Shown here in pieces: positions 52,529 to 61,900 of a stretch of DNA of 64,000 bases. A program made the translations under genes and the position numbers. Below the pieces are notes generated by a model. That model did not search any database, had not been told where the DNA came from, and was given only the letters and a program-made list of their open reading frames with translations. Source of the stretch: an uncultured Fodinibius sp. (GTDB lineage Bacteria > Bacteroidota > Rhodothermia > Balneolales > Balneolaceae); assembly GCA_913056455.1 (NCBI GenBank), contig CAJXMJ010000001.1, positions 186,001 through 250,000 on the forward strand. Reading direction: 5' to 3'. How positions within the stretch are numbered: position 1 is the first letter of the stretch; each line of letters opens with the position of its first letter.

Positions 52529-53602
52529 ATGGCCTATTTAAAATTATATAGAGACAAGCTGCGTCATAATTATAATTACCTGGATACCCTTTTTAAGGAC
52601 AATGACATCAAGTGGGGGATTACCACCAAATTGCTTTGCGGGCATGAAGAGTACCTGAAAGAGGTGGCTGACCTTGGCATTGGAGAAATGTTGGATTCCC
52701 GCATCAGCAATCTAAAGAAGATCAAGGAAATTGATCCCGATACGCTTACTACCTATATCAAGCCTCCGCCCAAAGATATTATTGATTCGGTGGTGAAGTA
52801 TGCCGATGTAAGCCTGAATACGGAACTTTCAACACTGCATGCACTGTCAGAAGAAGCCCAGAAGCAGGATAAAGTTCACAAGGTTATCATTATGATTGAG
52901 CTGGGTGACCTGCGTGAAGGAGTGATTCGTGAAAACCTGATCGATTTTTATGAGAAGGTATTTAAGCTCTCGAATATTGAGGTGATTGGTATTGGAGCCA
53001 ATCTTAACTGCATGCATGGGGTCATGCCGGATGAAGATAAACTCATTCAATTATCACTGTATAAACAGATTATTGAACTCCGCTTCAACAAAGAAATTCC
53101 CCTTGTTTCGGGAGGTACTACGGTGACTATTCCTCTGCTATTGCGGAATCAGCTGCCAAGCGGTGTTAATCACTTTCGGGTGGGAGAAGCGCTCTTCTTT
53201 GGGAAAAACTTATTTACCGATGGCACGATTGAGGGTATGCATAACGATGTGATGGAGCTATATACCCAAATCATCGAAATTGCTGAAAAACCCAAGGTGC
53301 CGAGTGGAGAACTGGGCATGAATCCTCAGGGCGAAGTGGCCGATATTGATGAAGAAGAATATGGGGAAACATCATATCGAGCTATTCTGGATATCGGTTA
53401 TCTCGATATAAATCCCGACCATTTAATTGATGTTGAAGGAGATGTAGAAATTGCTGATGCCAGCTCGGATATGCTCATTTTGGATGTCGGTGATAATAAG
53501 GCCGGCTACGAAGTAGGTGATTTTATCCGTTTCCGCATGAAGTATATGGGGGCATTAGGGATTATGAATTCTGACTACATCGATAAAATAGTCGAAGAGT
53601 AG
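52529..53602 (+). CDS. Alanine/ornithine racemase-like PLP enzyme
   Basis: A 357-residue fold-type III PLP protein. The first segment YLKLYRDKLRHNYNYLDTLF matches the alanine racemase N-terminal entry. The PLP-lysine region reads IKWGITTKLLCGHEEYL (lysine about 35). Later segments ANLNCMHGVMPDEDKLIQLS, VSGGTTVTIPLLLRNQLPSG and VNHFRVGEALFFGKNLF match the alanine/ornithine racemase subfamily, in which a characterised member interconverts D- and L-ornithine. No separate C-terminal alanine racemase domain is evident; a shorter C-terminal extension carries an acidic insert. It follows the GNAT gene by 2 bp. A D-amino-acid function linked to the ornithine aminotransferase at 47.5 kb is possible. 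Confidence 0.78.
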   Translation: MAYLKLYRDKLRHNYNYLDTLFKDNDIKWGITTKLLCGHEEYLKEVADLGIGEMLDSRISNLKKIKEIDPDTLTTYIKPPPKDIIDSVVKYADVSLNTELSTLHALSEEAQKQDKVHKVIIMIELGDLREGVIRENLIDFYEKVFKLSNIEVIGIGANLNCMHGVMPDEDKLIQLSLYKQIIELRFNKEIPLVSGGTTVTIPLLLRNQLPSGVNHFRVGEALFFGKNLFTDGTIEGMHNDVMELYTQIIEIAEKPKVPSGELGMNPQGEVADIDEEEYGETSYRAILDIGYLDINPDHLIDVEGDVEIADASSDMLILDVGDNKAGYEVGDFIRFRMKYMGALGIMNSDYIDKIVEE

Positions 53603-53706
53603 TATAGAAACATATCTGCTTGTAATATTTAACGCTTGATAATAGATTAGGATAGAATCGCTTTTAACAGGGGTATATCTATACTGATAAATCATGAGGA
53701 ACTCCA

Positions 53707-54303
53707 ATGAGTACATATTCCGATTATAACTTTGCCAAAGTAATGGGGTATCCCGATAGCAGGGATGAGCTATTTATATTTGATTTCAACAAGGGATATG
53801 ATGTTGATTTTATTCAGTCAAAGGAGTGGGGCATTGGGAAATACAATGAAAAGCGCTCGAATATGTATTTAGAATCGATGTTTGATAACGAGCGCAATGT
53901 GCACATGGGAATTGATATCTGGACTAAATCGGGGGCCCCGGTTTTTTCATTTTGGGATGGCAAAGTTGCTTATGTCCAAAATAATGATCAGCCCGGAGAC
54001 TATGGACCCACGATTGTGGTTAAATATGAGTTGGACGATTCCACACTTTATGCACTTTACGGTCATTTATCGAAAGAATCTCTTGACATGGTTTCGGTTG
54101 GAGAAGGAGTCAAAAAAGGACAACAGATAGCAACGCTTGGCAGTCAGGATGTTAACGGGGGATGGGCCCCTCATCTTCATTTTCAGCTTTCACACGAAGA
54201 TCCCCAAGAAGCAGATATGCCCGGGGTAGTAGCACCCGAAAACAGAGAGCAGGCCTTGGACAGGTATCCCGATCCCCGATTAGTGTTGGGTGATTTGTAT
54301 TGA
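53707..54303 (+). CDS. M23-type metallopeptidase domain protein, apparently cytosolic
   Basis: A 198-residue protein with one LytM/M23 domain. The first zinc pair is in HMGIDIWTKSGAPVFSFWDG (His-x3-Asp), the central GPTIVVKYELDDSTLYALYG leads to GHLS, and the last zinc ligand is in HLHFQLSH. The C-terminal PGVVAPENREQALDRYPDPR is unlike lysostaphin-type enzymes. It resembles, from memory, a domain found fused between phosphotransferase and class III aminotransferase domains. No signal peptide or membrane helix is present, which is unusual for an M23 peptidoglycan hydrolase. A Shine-Dalgarno (GAGGAACT) lies at a good distance from ATG 53707. The substrate is unknown. Confidence 0.8.
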   Translation: MSTYSDYNFAKVMGYPDSRDELFIFDFNKGYDVDFIQSKEWGIGKYNEKRSNMYLESMFDNERNVHMGIDIWTKSGAPVFSFWDGKVAYVQNNDQPGDYGPTIVVKYELDDSTLYALYGHLSKESLDMVSVGEGVKKGQQIATLGSQDVNGGWAPHLHFQLSHEDPQEADMPGVVAPENREQALDRYPDPRLVLGDLY

Positions 54304-54315
54304 TAGTTATTGCTG

Positions 54316-54378
54316 AAGAGTACAACTCTTTCGCAACTGGGCATTGATATATTAGTTTAGAGGGATTTGTACTCCCGA
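54316..54378. repeat. Short repeat pair, left copy
   Basis: An AAGAGT-ACA-ACTCTT palindrome (54316-54330) is followed 31 nt later by GGGATTTGTACTCCCGA (54362-54378). A second copy of both pieces lies at 56973-57017, in the other order, so they flank the M20-alr pair. Confidence 0.5.
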
Positions 54379-54460
54379 AGAACATAGAACAGAATTGGCA
54401 ATTCTCCCGTAAAATCCCCTACTTACGCCATGTGAAAATTGTGATTTAGAAACTTTCGGT

Positions 54461-55624
54461 ATGCCCTTCAATTTTGATTTAAAACCACTTCTGCCCGAAT
54501 TAAAAAAGCTGCGCCACAAGTTGCATGCTGCAGCTGAGGTGTCTGGGAAAGAACAACAGACAGCAAAAATTATCAATGATTTTTTATCAGCTACCAACCC
54601 TGATGATCTGAAGACAAATATAGGAGGATATGGATTGTTAGCAACCTATGACTCGAAAAAAGCGGGGCCACACGTGTTGATCCGCTGTGAGCTTGACGGG
54701 TTGCCAATATCAGATGATATATCAGCTGACTATCAATCTAAGACGGAAGGGATCGGTCATAAATGCGGTCATGACGGACATATGAGTATAGTCGCCGGGG
54801 TGGCAAAGCTGTTAGGAAAGCAGCGACCGCAGGTGGGAAAGGTTTCTCTTTTATTTCAACCGGCCGAGGAAACCGGGGAAGGGGCGACCCGTGTAATTAA
54901 TGATGCTCAATTTGAAGATCTGGCACCTGATTACTGTTTTGCCCTTCATAACTTACCGGGATTTAAAAAGGATCAGATTGTTATCAAAGATGATACGTTT
55001 GCTGCAGCTTCGGTGGGATTGATTGTTCGCTTCGATGGGGCGACTGCTCATGCAGCTCATCCGGAAGAAGGAAATAGCCCGGCCTTGGCAGTGGCTCAAA
55101 CGATACAGTCATTTTCGGCAGCCCCTCAGTTTAGGGTTCCCTTGGAGAAATCAGCAAAAGTAACCGTTATACATGCCGGGGTGGGGGAACGTGCTTTTGG
55201 AACTTCACCGGGACAGGGAACCGTAATGGCAACACTGCGAACCTATGACGATGAATTATTGGCAAAACTAAAGGATCATTGCATCAGAATAGCAAAAGGG
55301 TATGCAGATACCTTTGATCTTGGGCTTGATGTTGAGTGGGTTGAGGAGTTTCCCGCTACGGTAAATAATAATGAAGCAGTAAAAGTTATTGAATCTGCTG
55401 CCGATAAGATTGACTTAGAAATTAACCAGAAAAAAGAACCGTTTAGCTGGTCTGAAGATTTTGGTCATTTCACAAAAGAATATAAGGGTGCAATGTTTGG
55501 ATTGGGAGCGGGCAGGAGCCATCCTGCTTTGCATGCCCAAAACTATGATTTTCCCGATGAAATCATAGGCAGTGGCATTTCAATGTTCATGAAAATTATA
55601 AAAGAAACAGTTGAACGATCATGA
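54461..55624 (+). CDS. M20-family amidohydrolase/peptidase
   Basis: A 387-residue metal hydrolase of the M20D/HipO type. Motifs are RCELDGLPISDD (about residues 69-80) and HKCGHDGHMSIVAGVAKLL (about 103-121, with metal ligand Cys and His), and LFQPAEETGEGATRVI (the metal-bridging Glu region). The lid domain (about 180-300, DGATAHAAHPEEGNSP) and the catalytic SEDFGHFTK segment complete the set. Family members remove acyl groups from amino acids or deacetylate peptides. Close relatives include N-acetyl-diaminopimelate deacetylase. The substrate here is not known. It overlaps alr by 4 bp (ATGA), so the two are co-translated. Confidence 0.88.
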   Translation: MPFNFDLKPLLPELKKLRHKLHAAAEVSGKEQQTAKIINDFLSATNPDDLKTNIGGYGLLATYDSKKAGPHVLIRCELDGLPISDDISADYQSKTEGIGHKCGHDGHMSIVAGVAKLLGKQRPQVGKVSLLFQPAEETGEGATRVINDAQFEDLAPDYCFALHNLPGFKKDQIVIKDDTFAAASVGLIVRFDGATAHAAHPEEGNSPALAVAQTIQSFSAAPQFRVPLEKSAKVTVIHAGVGERAFGTSPGQGTVMATLRTYDDELLAKLKDHCIRIAKGYADTFDLGLDVEWVEEFPATVNNNEAVKVIESAADKIDLEINQKKEPFSWSEDFGHFTKEYKGAMFGLGAGRSHPALHAQNYDFPDEIIGSGISMFMKIIKETVERS

Positions 55625-56793
55625 GTAACGAGTTATATCCTTCATGGATTGAACTAAGCAAGCAAGCTTTTGAGAAAAATATTACTTTTTTAAGGGACTA
55701 CATTGGCAAAGATGTGGTGTTTAGTTCTGTTATCAAAGGGAATGCATATGGACATGGTATTGGTCATTTTGTACCCATGGCTGAAAAATGCGGTGTTCGA
55801 CACTTCTCGGTGTTCAGTTCCGATGAGGCCCGTCAGGCAGCCCGGGCAAGTACCGAAGAAGAGACGCATATCATGATTATGGGAATGATCAATAACGAAG
55901 CACTGGGATGGGCTATCGAGCGTGATGTATCGTTCTTCATTTTTGAGCTTGATCGTTTGAAATGGGCTGTGAAAGAAGCACAGCGTATTGGAAAGCCGGC
56001 GCGCATTCATCTTCATCTGGAAACGGGAATGAATCGCTTAGGCTTGGAGCGTAACCAGTTTAAAGAGGCGGTTAGTATTATTGAAAAGAATAGTAAACAT
56101 CTGCAGGTGGATGGAATTTGCACCCATTTTGCCGGTGCCGAAAGTGTGGGTAACTATGTACGGATTAAGGAGCAAATTGAGAATTTTAAAGAATATAGCG
56201 CATGGTTTGAAGACCAGGGTATTGAGGTCAAACATCGCCATACAGCGTGTTCTGCATCGGCCCTGAATTATCCCGAAACGATTATGGATATGGTTCGCTT
56301 TGGGATTGCACAGTACGGGTTTTGGCCCAACCGTGAAACCTATATGAATTTTGTTAAGAAGTATCCTGATATCAATAAAGAGCACAAAGATCCCCTCGAG
56401 CGCGTGTTGAGCTGGAAAAGTCATGTAATGAGTACAAAAGAGGTGCCGGCCGGAGAGTTTGTAGGATATGGTAATACCTATTTAACCGGACGTGATGAAA
56501 CGATTGCGTCGGTGCCCATTGGATATTCTCACGGATTTGGCCGCAATTTAACAAATGTGGGCATTGTATTGGTGAATGGGAAGCGTGCCCCTGTCGCTGG
56601 ATTAGTGAATATGAATTTACTGACAATAGATGTCACGGATATTCCGGATGTTAAGAAGGGTGACGAAGTGGTTATTATTGGTCATCAGGGAGACCAGGAG
56701 ATGACGGTTTCTTCGTTTAGTGAGATGCGCAACAACATGAACTATGAAGTGCTGGTGCAGATCCCTTCTCGTATTCCCAGAAGTATTGTATGA
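55621..56793 (+). CDS. alr: Alanine racemase
   Basis: A 390-residue fold-type III PLP racemase with both N-terminal barrel and C-terminal beta domain. The PLP lysine is in VFSSVIKGNAYGHGIGHF (about residue 39), with HLETGMNRLGLE (the PLP-phosphate region) and GYGNTYLTGRDETIASVPIG with the catalytic Tyr opposite. The usual C-terminal CMDQ motif reads VNMNLLTIDVTDIPDVKKGD (about 325-345), so Asp-Gln is changed to Asn-Leu. It makes D-alanine for peptidoglycan. The four-base overlap with the M20 gene couples their expression. The altered motif may indicate a different racemase activity (inference). Confidence 0.85.
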   Translation: MSNELYPSWIELSKQAFEKNITFLRDYIGKDVVFSSVIKGNAYGHGIGHFVPMAEKCGVRHFSVFSSDEARQAARASTEEETHIMIMGMINNEALGWAIERDVSFFIFELDRLKWAVKEAQRIGKPARIHLHLETGMNRLGLERNQFKEAVSIIEKNSKHLQVDGICTHFAGAESVGNYVRIKEQIENFKEYSAWFEDQGIEVKHRHTACSASALNYPETIMDMVRFGIAQYGFWPNRETYMNFVKKYPDINKEHKDPLERVLSWKSHVMSTKEVPAGEFVGYGNTYLTGRDETIASVPIGYSHGFGRNLTNVGIVLVNGKRAPVAGLVNMNLLTIDVTDIPDVKKGDEVVIIGHQGDQEMTVSSFSEMRNNMNYEVLVQIPSRIPRSIV

Positions 56794-57113
56794 TAAGCGC
56801 TGTAGTGATAAAGTAATGAAGTGATCGAGCACTTTGTCTTCATCTGGGTGTCCACCAAAATGTAGCAAGTTCAGTTCCCCTGCAAGCTCGTTACAATGTT
56901 TGTTCTATGGAGTGTAGTAGATCTCTGCGTCTTATTGCATTTTAGCTTCATGCTTAATTTTCTAAGTTCAAAGGAAATTGTACTCCCGATGGTAACGTTA
57001 CTCAAGAGTGTAACTCTCTCCTAACACAGATAGAATGGATTCTATTACTCATCTAAGATTCATAACTACTTATTTAGCTATTGATAAATCCCGTTGCTCT
57101 GCAATTTATCTTG
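56794..57113. other. 320-bp intergenic region with small palindromes
   Basis: The gap between alr and the GWxTD gene, which converge here. It contains GTAACGTTAC (56992-57001), an AGAGT-GTA-ACTCT unit (57005-57017), and ATAGAAT-GG-ATTCTAT (57030-57045). No strong terminator with T run and no credible ORF are seen. Confidence 0.55.
56973..57017. repeat. Short repeat pair, right copy
   Basis: GGAAATTGTACTCCCGA (56973-56989) and AGAGT-GTA-ACTCT (57005-57017) repeat the elements seen at 54316-54378, in swapped order. They flank the M20-alr pair. Confidence 0.45.
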
Positions 57114-58532
57114 TTAAATCTGCCGTTGTAAGATACGTCCGCTTAGCCATAAACTTCGTTGAGAGTAAAGAAGGCTATGGTAATATCCTTTTCGGTTTAG
57201 GATATAGTGGTCAAAAGGGAAGAACTGATTATTAAGCTTTGGCTGTTCAAATGTGAACCGATATCGTGAGGTATCAGTATTATAAGAATAATACCAAATC
57301 AATGTACGCAGACGATCTCTGGTATGAAATGGTTCGCCAAAAAGGATATAAACCATCCCCCGGTCGGTCTTCCAACCTTCCTTAAAGTTCGAAAATCGTT
57401 TGTTGGCTTCCTCAACCCGTGTATAATAATGTTCAATAACATGCTGAGCCTCCTTTTTATTTCCAATATTTCTTAGCCAGAAACGGTCCATCGCTTGCTT
57501 TAGGGAATCGGTATCGGAAATAGCCATCAGTTCTTCATGGTCATCAGGTCCCATTAGGTAATAGAGTGGACGAGCTAGCTCCCGTACACTTTCCACAGCA
57601 GGAAAATTTTCGCTTTTCACTCCAAATGATCGCCCCTTAAATATTTCGTTGTCATCACCTTCTTTCTTTGCAGTTACCTCGAATCTATAGTTGCCGCGAT
57701 CTTTGTTGGCAAACTTATACTCCACAAATACGCTGCTGTAGTCAGTAAGTATACGCCTGTTACTTTGTAATTCTGTTATGTTATCAAAATCGATGCCTTT
57801 GTATTCTATATTTGATGAAGTATAGTTGTTGCGTGTGATCGGTCTGGGTAAACCAGTATCTGAGTCAAAAGCAATAAAACGTGTATTGAGAGTTAAAGAA
57901 GCATTTGATTGAGGACTAAGAACCTGGAATACGAACCGAAGAGAATCAACTTCATTAGTTACATGATAGCCTGATATCTGCGACCACTTTTTGTCTCCAC
58001 TTTCTTTACCAAATAGTTTTATCGCACTGAGTGTATACTCATCTTGCCGGGTATTCGGGATCTCTACATTACTGGTTTGGGTAATCTTTTTGTCGGAATT
58101 GAGATCCGTTACCGTCACAAAAATTTCGTAGTTTCCCGGATTCACCTGCAGCCGATAGGGTATATTCGTGATTTCACGGCTGTGTGTAATCGAAGCATCA
58201 CTCGTAGCAATTTGACGGGTGATACGCTTGGAATCAATATTTTGTTCTCCGTTAATCTCCGATATCTGTATATCAACCGCAACTTTTGCAAAGAGGGAGT
58301 CGCCAACCTTTTTACGATTATAAATTAAGCTGCCTTTAATAATATCCGTATTGATTTCAAGCACAGGTCCCTCATCTTTATCAAAAAATCCAAAAGCACT
58401 TGACCTAAACTCGGGATAGCCCGACTCATAATTATAGTCTGTGCCACGCTTTATATTATCCATTTTACTGCTACTGCAACCGATAAGCAGAGAAATAAGC
58501 AACGATGTAAAGAGTAGTAAAAAAGTTCGCAT
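57114..58532 (-). CDS. GWxTD domain lipoprotein
   Basis: A 472-residue predicted lipoprotein. I place the start at ATG 58532, where MRTFLLLFTSLLISLLIGC gives a lipobox signal (Cys19). A longer reading frame to 58649 adds 39 residues unlike any signal. The bulk is beta-rich with repeated short strands; the C-terminal FKEGWKTDRGMVYILFGEPF carries the GWxTD motif that names this family. GWxTD proteins are found mainly in Bacteroidota, Ignavibacteria and Rhodothermota and their role is not known. Divergent from the SusC/SusD pair. Confidence 0.9.
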   Translation of the reverse strand: MRTFLLLFTSLLISLLIGCSSSKMDNIKRGTDYNYESGYPEFRSSAFGFFDKDEGPVLEINTDIIKGSLIYNRKKVGDSLFAKVAVDIQISEINGEQNIDSKRITRQIATSDASITHSREITNIPYRLQVNPGNYEIFVTVTDLNSDKKITQTSNVEIPNTRQDEYTLSAIKLFGKESGDKKWSQISGYHVTNEVDSLRFVFQVLSPQSNASLTLNTRFIAFDSDTGLPRPITRNNYTSSNIEYKGIDFDNITELQSNRRILTDYSSVFVEYKFANKDRGNYRFEVTAKKEGDDNEIFKGRSFGVKSENFPAVESVRELARPLYYLMGPDDHEELMAISDTDSLKQAMDRFWLRNIGNKKEAQHVIEHYYTRVEEANKRFSNFKEGWKTDRGMVYILFGEPFHTRDRLRTLIWYYSYNTDTSRYRFTFEQPKLNNQFFPFDHYILNRKGYYHSLLYSQRSLWLSGRILQRQI

Positions 58533-58821
58533 TGATGTAAGCAGTCTGTTACACTTGTTAAGTGTTAGCTTAATATTTAAGTCATATTGAATTGTAGTCA
58601 ACTGAAAGTTAGAATTATATCGAAAATACACAAAGTTTTTAGTTGACAAGTAACTGTCTGTTTGTTAATGTAGAACTTTCAGTATGTGTATAGGACATAT
58701 CTAAATATTATTGTTGTTGCAAATAATTAATCATTTCTTATTCTAACTGAATAATAATTCAAGGCTATTAATCTTTTAGGAAATTGCTCTAAATAAATCT
58801 AAGTATAAGTAAGGAATTAAG

Positions 58822-58831
58822 GTGTTAACAC
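58822..58831 (+). promoter_or_regulatory. GTGTTAACAC palindrome upstream of the SusC gene
   Basis: A perfect 10-bp palindrome 129 bp before the SusC ATG. A related GTTGTTAACAATTC word lies at the right end of the window (about 63869), also in a stretch with no gene. Confidence 0.4.
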
Positions 58832-58883
58832 ATCTTAACTATAAATAACTCCTTTTAGTGTTGCTCATTTAACCCTGGCTTTT

Positions 58884-58898
58884 CTAACAGACTGTTAG
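58884..58898 (+). promoter_or_regulatory. CTAACAG-A-CTGTTAG palindrome upstream of the SusC gene
   Basis: A perfect 7-1-7 palindrome 61 bp ahead of the SusC start, at a position expected for a promoter-proximal regulator site. Its core TAACAG...CTGTTA resembles the TetR-associated palindrome at 34753 only in part. Confidence 0.45.
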
Positions 58899-58959
58899 TT
58901 GGTTTAGTGTTAAAACAGCATTAAGGGGCTAATCATCTAAACCAAAACTATCTCTAATT

Positions 58960-61900
58960 ATGAAGTTGAAGGTACTATCGCTATTAGTATGTGCTTTCGG
59001 TTTTATGTTTGTCTCTTCAGCAATGGCTCAAGACATTACCGTTTCAGGTACTGTTGTGTCAGCTGATGACGGTGAAACATTACCGGGAGTTACAGTTATG
59101 TTACAAGGAACGAATAGAGGAACCGCAACCGGAACAGACGGTACGTATGAAATTACCGTACCATCTGACGGAACGTTAGTGTTCTCTTCTGTTGGTTTTA
59201 AAAAACAGGAAATTCCTGTTAACGGCCAGACAACTATTGATGTAGAGCTTGCTCCTGATATTGCAAAGCTTGAGGATGTCGTAGTAGTCGGTTACGGAAC
59301 ACAGTCACGAAGAGATTTGACCAGTTCAATCTCTACGGTGGGCTCTGAACAATTGGAAAACCAGGAATTGAATACTATCGAAAATGCCCTGCAGGGTAAT
59401 ACTGCTGGTGTTCAGGTAACACAGGCCGGTGGTACATTGGGCTCTCCTTCCGCCGTACGTATTCGCGGTACAGCTTCAATTAATGCTGATGCTCAGCCTC
59501 TTTATGTTGTTGATGGAGTACCTATTACAACGGGTGACGGATCGATAGGTCGAGAAGTTTCCGGTGTAGGTATTGGTACAAACCCCCTAATTAACTTGAA
59601 CCCTGATGATATTGAATCTATCCAGGTTCTGAAGGATGCGTCTGCATCTGCTATTTACGGATCTCGTGGTTCCAACGGGGTTGTTTTAATTACTACCAAG
59701 TCAGGTCGTGCAGGTCAAACCCAGGTAAATGTTAGCTATTCCGGTGGTGTAACAGAAGCGACCGATAAGTATGACATGTTGAACGGCCAGCAGTTTACGG
59801 AAATGTGGAATGATGCTGGAATTAATGCCTTTGGTGAAAATCTATGGAACAATGTTCTTCCATATTCCTTAAGTGAGGATCCAGGAGATGTTGCCAGTAC
59901 GGATTGGATGGAGCTGGTTCAGCGCCAGGGATCTATTCAGCAAATAAATGCGAGTGTTTCCGGCGGTAATGATCGGACCCAATATCGTGTCTCTACAGGT
60001 TTTAACGACCGGAAGGGATATGTAAAAGGGAATCGCCTGCAACGCTATTCCGCACGTATTAAAGTGGATCACAAAATTAGCGATGATGTTCAGGTTGGTC
60101 TTAATATTGCGCCAACGTACAGTCGAAACTTTAAGCGGTCTGAGCGTAACCAGGTAGATGCTCCTATTACATTTGCAGCCCTCTACTATCCGAATGTTGA
60201 GGCAAGAAAGGATAATGGTGAGCCTAACCTGGGAGTATCTCCAAATCTCATTCAAGCTTTTAACGGTACCCCACTTTCAAACCTTCAGGGTACTGAGATT
60301 GAAGAGGATTTACAGCAGACGGTTATTTCGTCGAACTTGAACTGGAGTATCCTCCCAGAGTTGCAATTTAATACTGATATATCCGTTGACTTATTCCAGC
60401 TTCGTACGTTTGAAAAGCGAAGTGATATAACAACCGATGGATTTGGTGTTGGTAGCGGATTTAATCTTAATGAAGATTATGTGAACTACAACTGGAATGC
60501 TACGCTTGAATATGCCGGCGATTACGGAGAGCACAGTTTCTCTGCACTGGTTGGTACATCACTGCAGCGGTCCGAGAACCTCAACTTTAGTGTTTCGGGT
60601 AATACCTTTGCAAGTAACGACTTGAAAACACTAAACAGTGCTGCAAGTATTACTGGCGGCGGTGGTAGTATCAGTTCGTATGCATTCTTGGGTTATCTCT
60701 CACGAATAACCTATTCATTCCAGGATAAGTATCTGGTTACCTTGAATGGACGTGTTGACGGTTCTTCCCGATTTGGTGAGGACAACCGATACGGATTTTT
60801 CCCCGCTGCTTCTGTCGGATGGGTTCTTTCTGATGAAGAATTCCTGAGCGGTAGTGATTTCCTTGATTTCTTAAAGCTGCGTGCCAGTTATGGCGTTACG
60901 GGTAATTCCAGTGGTATTGGCAATTATCCCGCTCTTGCATTGGCAGGTTCCGGAGCCAACTATGCTACTATACCGGGTCTCAGCGTTAGTCAGTTACCTA
61001 ATCCTGATTTGAAATGGGAGAAAACAAACCAGTTAGACATCGGGCTTGACTACGGTTTCTTTGGAAGTCGTCTACGAGGTTCATTAGGTGTGTATGAAAA
61101 GAATACCTCTGACCTGTTGCTCGGCCGCCCCATTTCTGCAACAAACGGTTTTACGACCTTTACTCAGAACGAAGGTGAGATGCGTAACAGAGGATTAGAA
61201 TTCGATGTTACCGCAGATATCTTCACTGGAGAATTCCAGTGGACGTCTTCCTTCAATATTTCATTTATTGAAAACGAAGTTCAGTCTCTCATTGGCGGTG
61301 ATGACATTGTTTCCGGTGAACAGCTTGTTCGGGAAGGCGAAGCGCTGGGTGCGTTCTACCTACGTGAGTATGCCGGTGCAAATCCAGATAACGGACTTGC
61401 CGCATGGTATATGAATTCTGATCCCACGCAAGCTCAAATCAATTCGGGCGTTGCGTTTAAAAACGAAAGCCGGTTTGGCGATCGTTATGTGACGACTGAC
61501 TATGGCGCTGCGGAACGGATCATTGCGGGTGAGCCTCATCCGGACTTTTACGGAGGGTTTAGAAATAATTTCCGCTACAAAGGCTTTGATCTGAGTGTAT
61601 TCCTGCAGTATACCTATGGAAACGATATATACCGAGCTGACGGTGAGTTTCTCGATTCTAACTTGGCGTCTTTGTTTAATCAGACAACCCGACAGCTCGA
61701 CTACTGGAAGGAGCCCGGCGATATTACGGATATCCCAAAACCTATTTGGTTGTCAGCTAACGGGAGCCAGTCAAGCACGCGTTACCTTGAGGACGGTTCC
61801 TACATGCGTGTAAAGGATGTTACCCTCGGGTATTCCTTGCCATCAAGCTTCACGCAAGATTATACCGTGCGCTTGTTTGTTAAGGGTACGAACTTGTACA

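Larger units (their letters stand above)
58533..58959. other. 427-bp divergent intergenic region with palindromes
   Basis: Between the GWxTD lipoprotein (minus) and SusC (plus). AT-rich, with a CTAACAG-A-CTGTTAG palindrome (58884-58898) and a GTGTTAACAC palindrome (58822-58831). No terminator, tRNA or convincing ORF is seen. Both palindromes are candidate operators. Confidence 0.55.
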
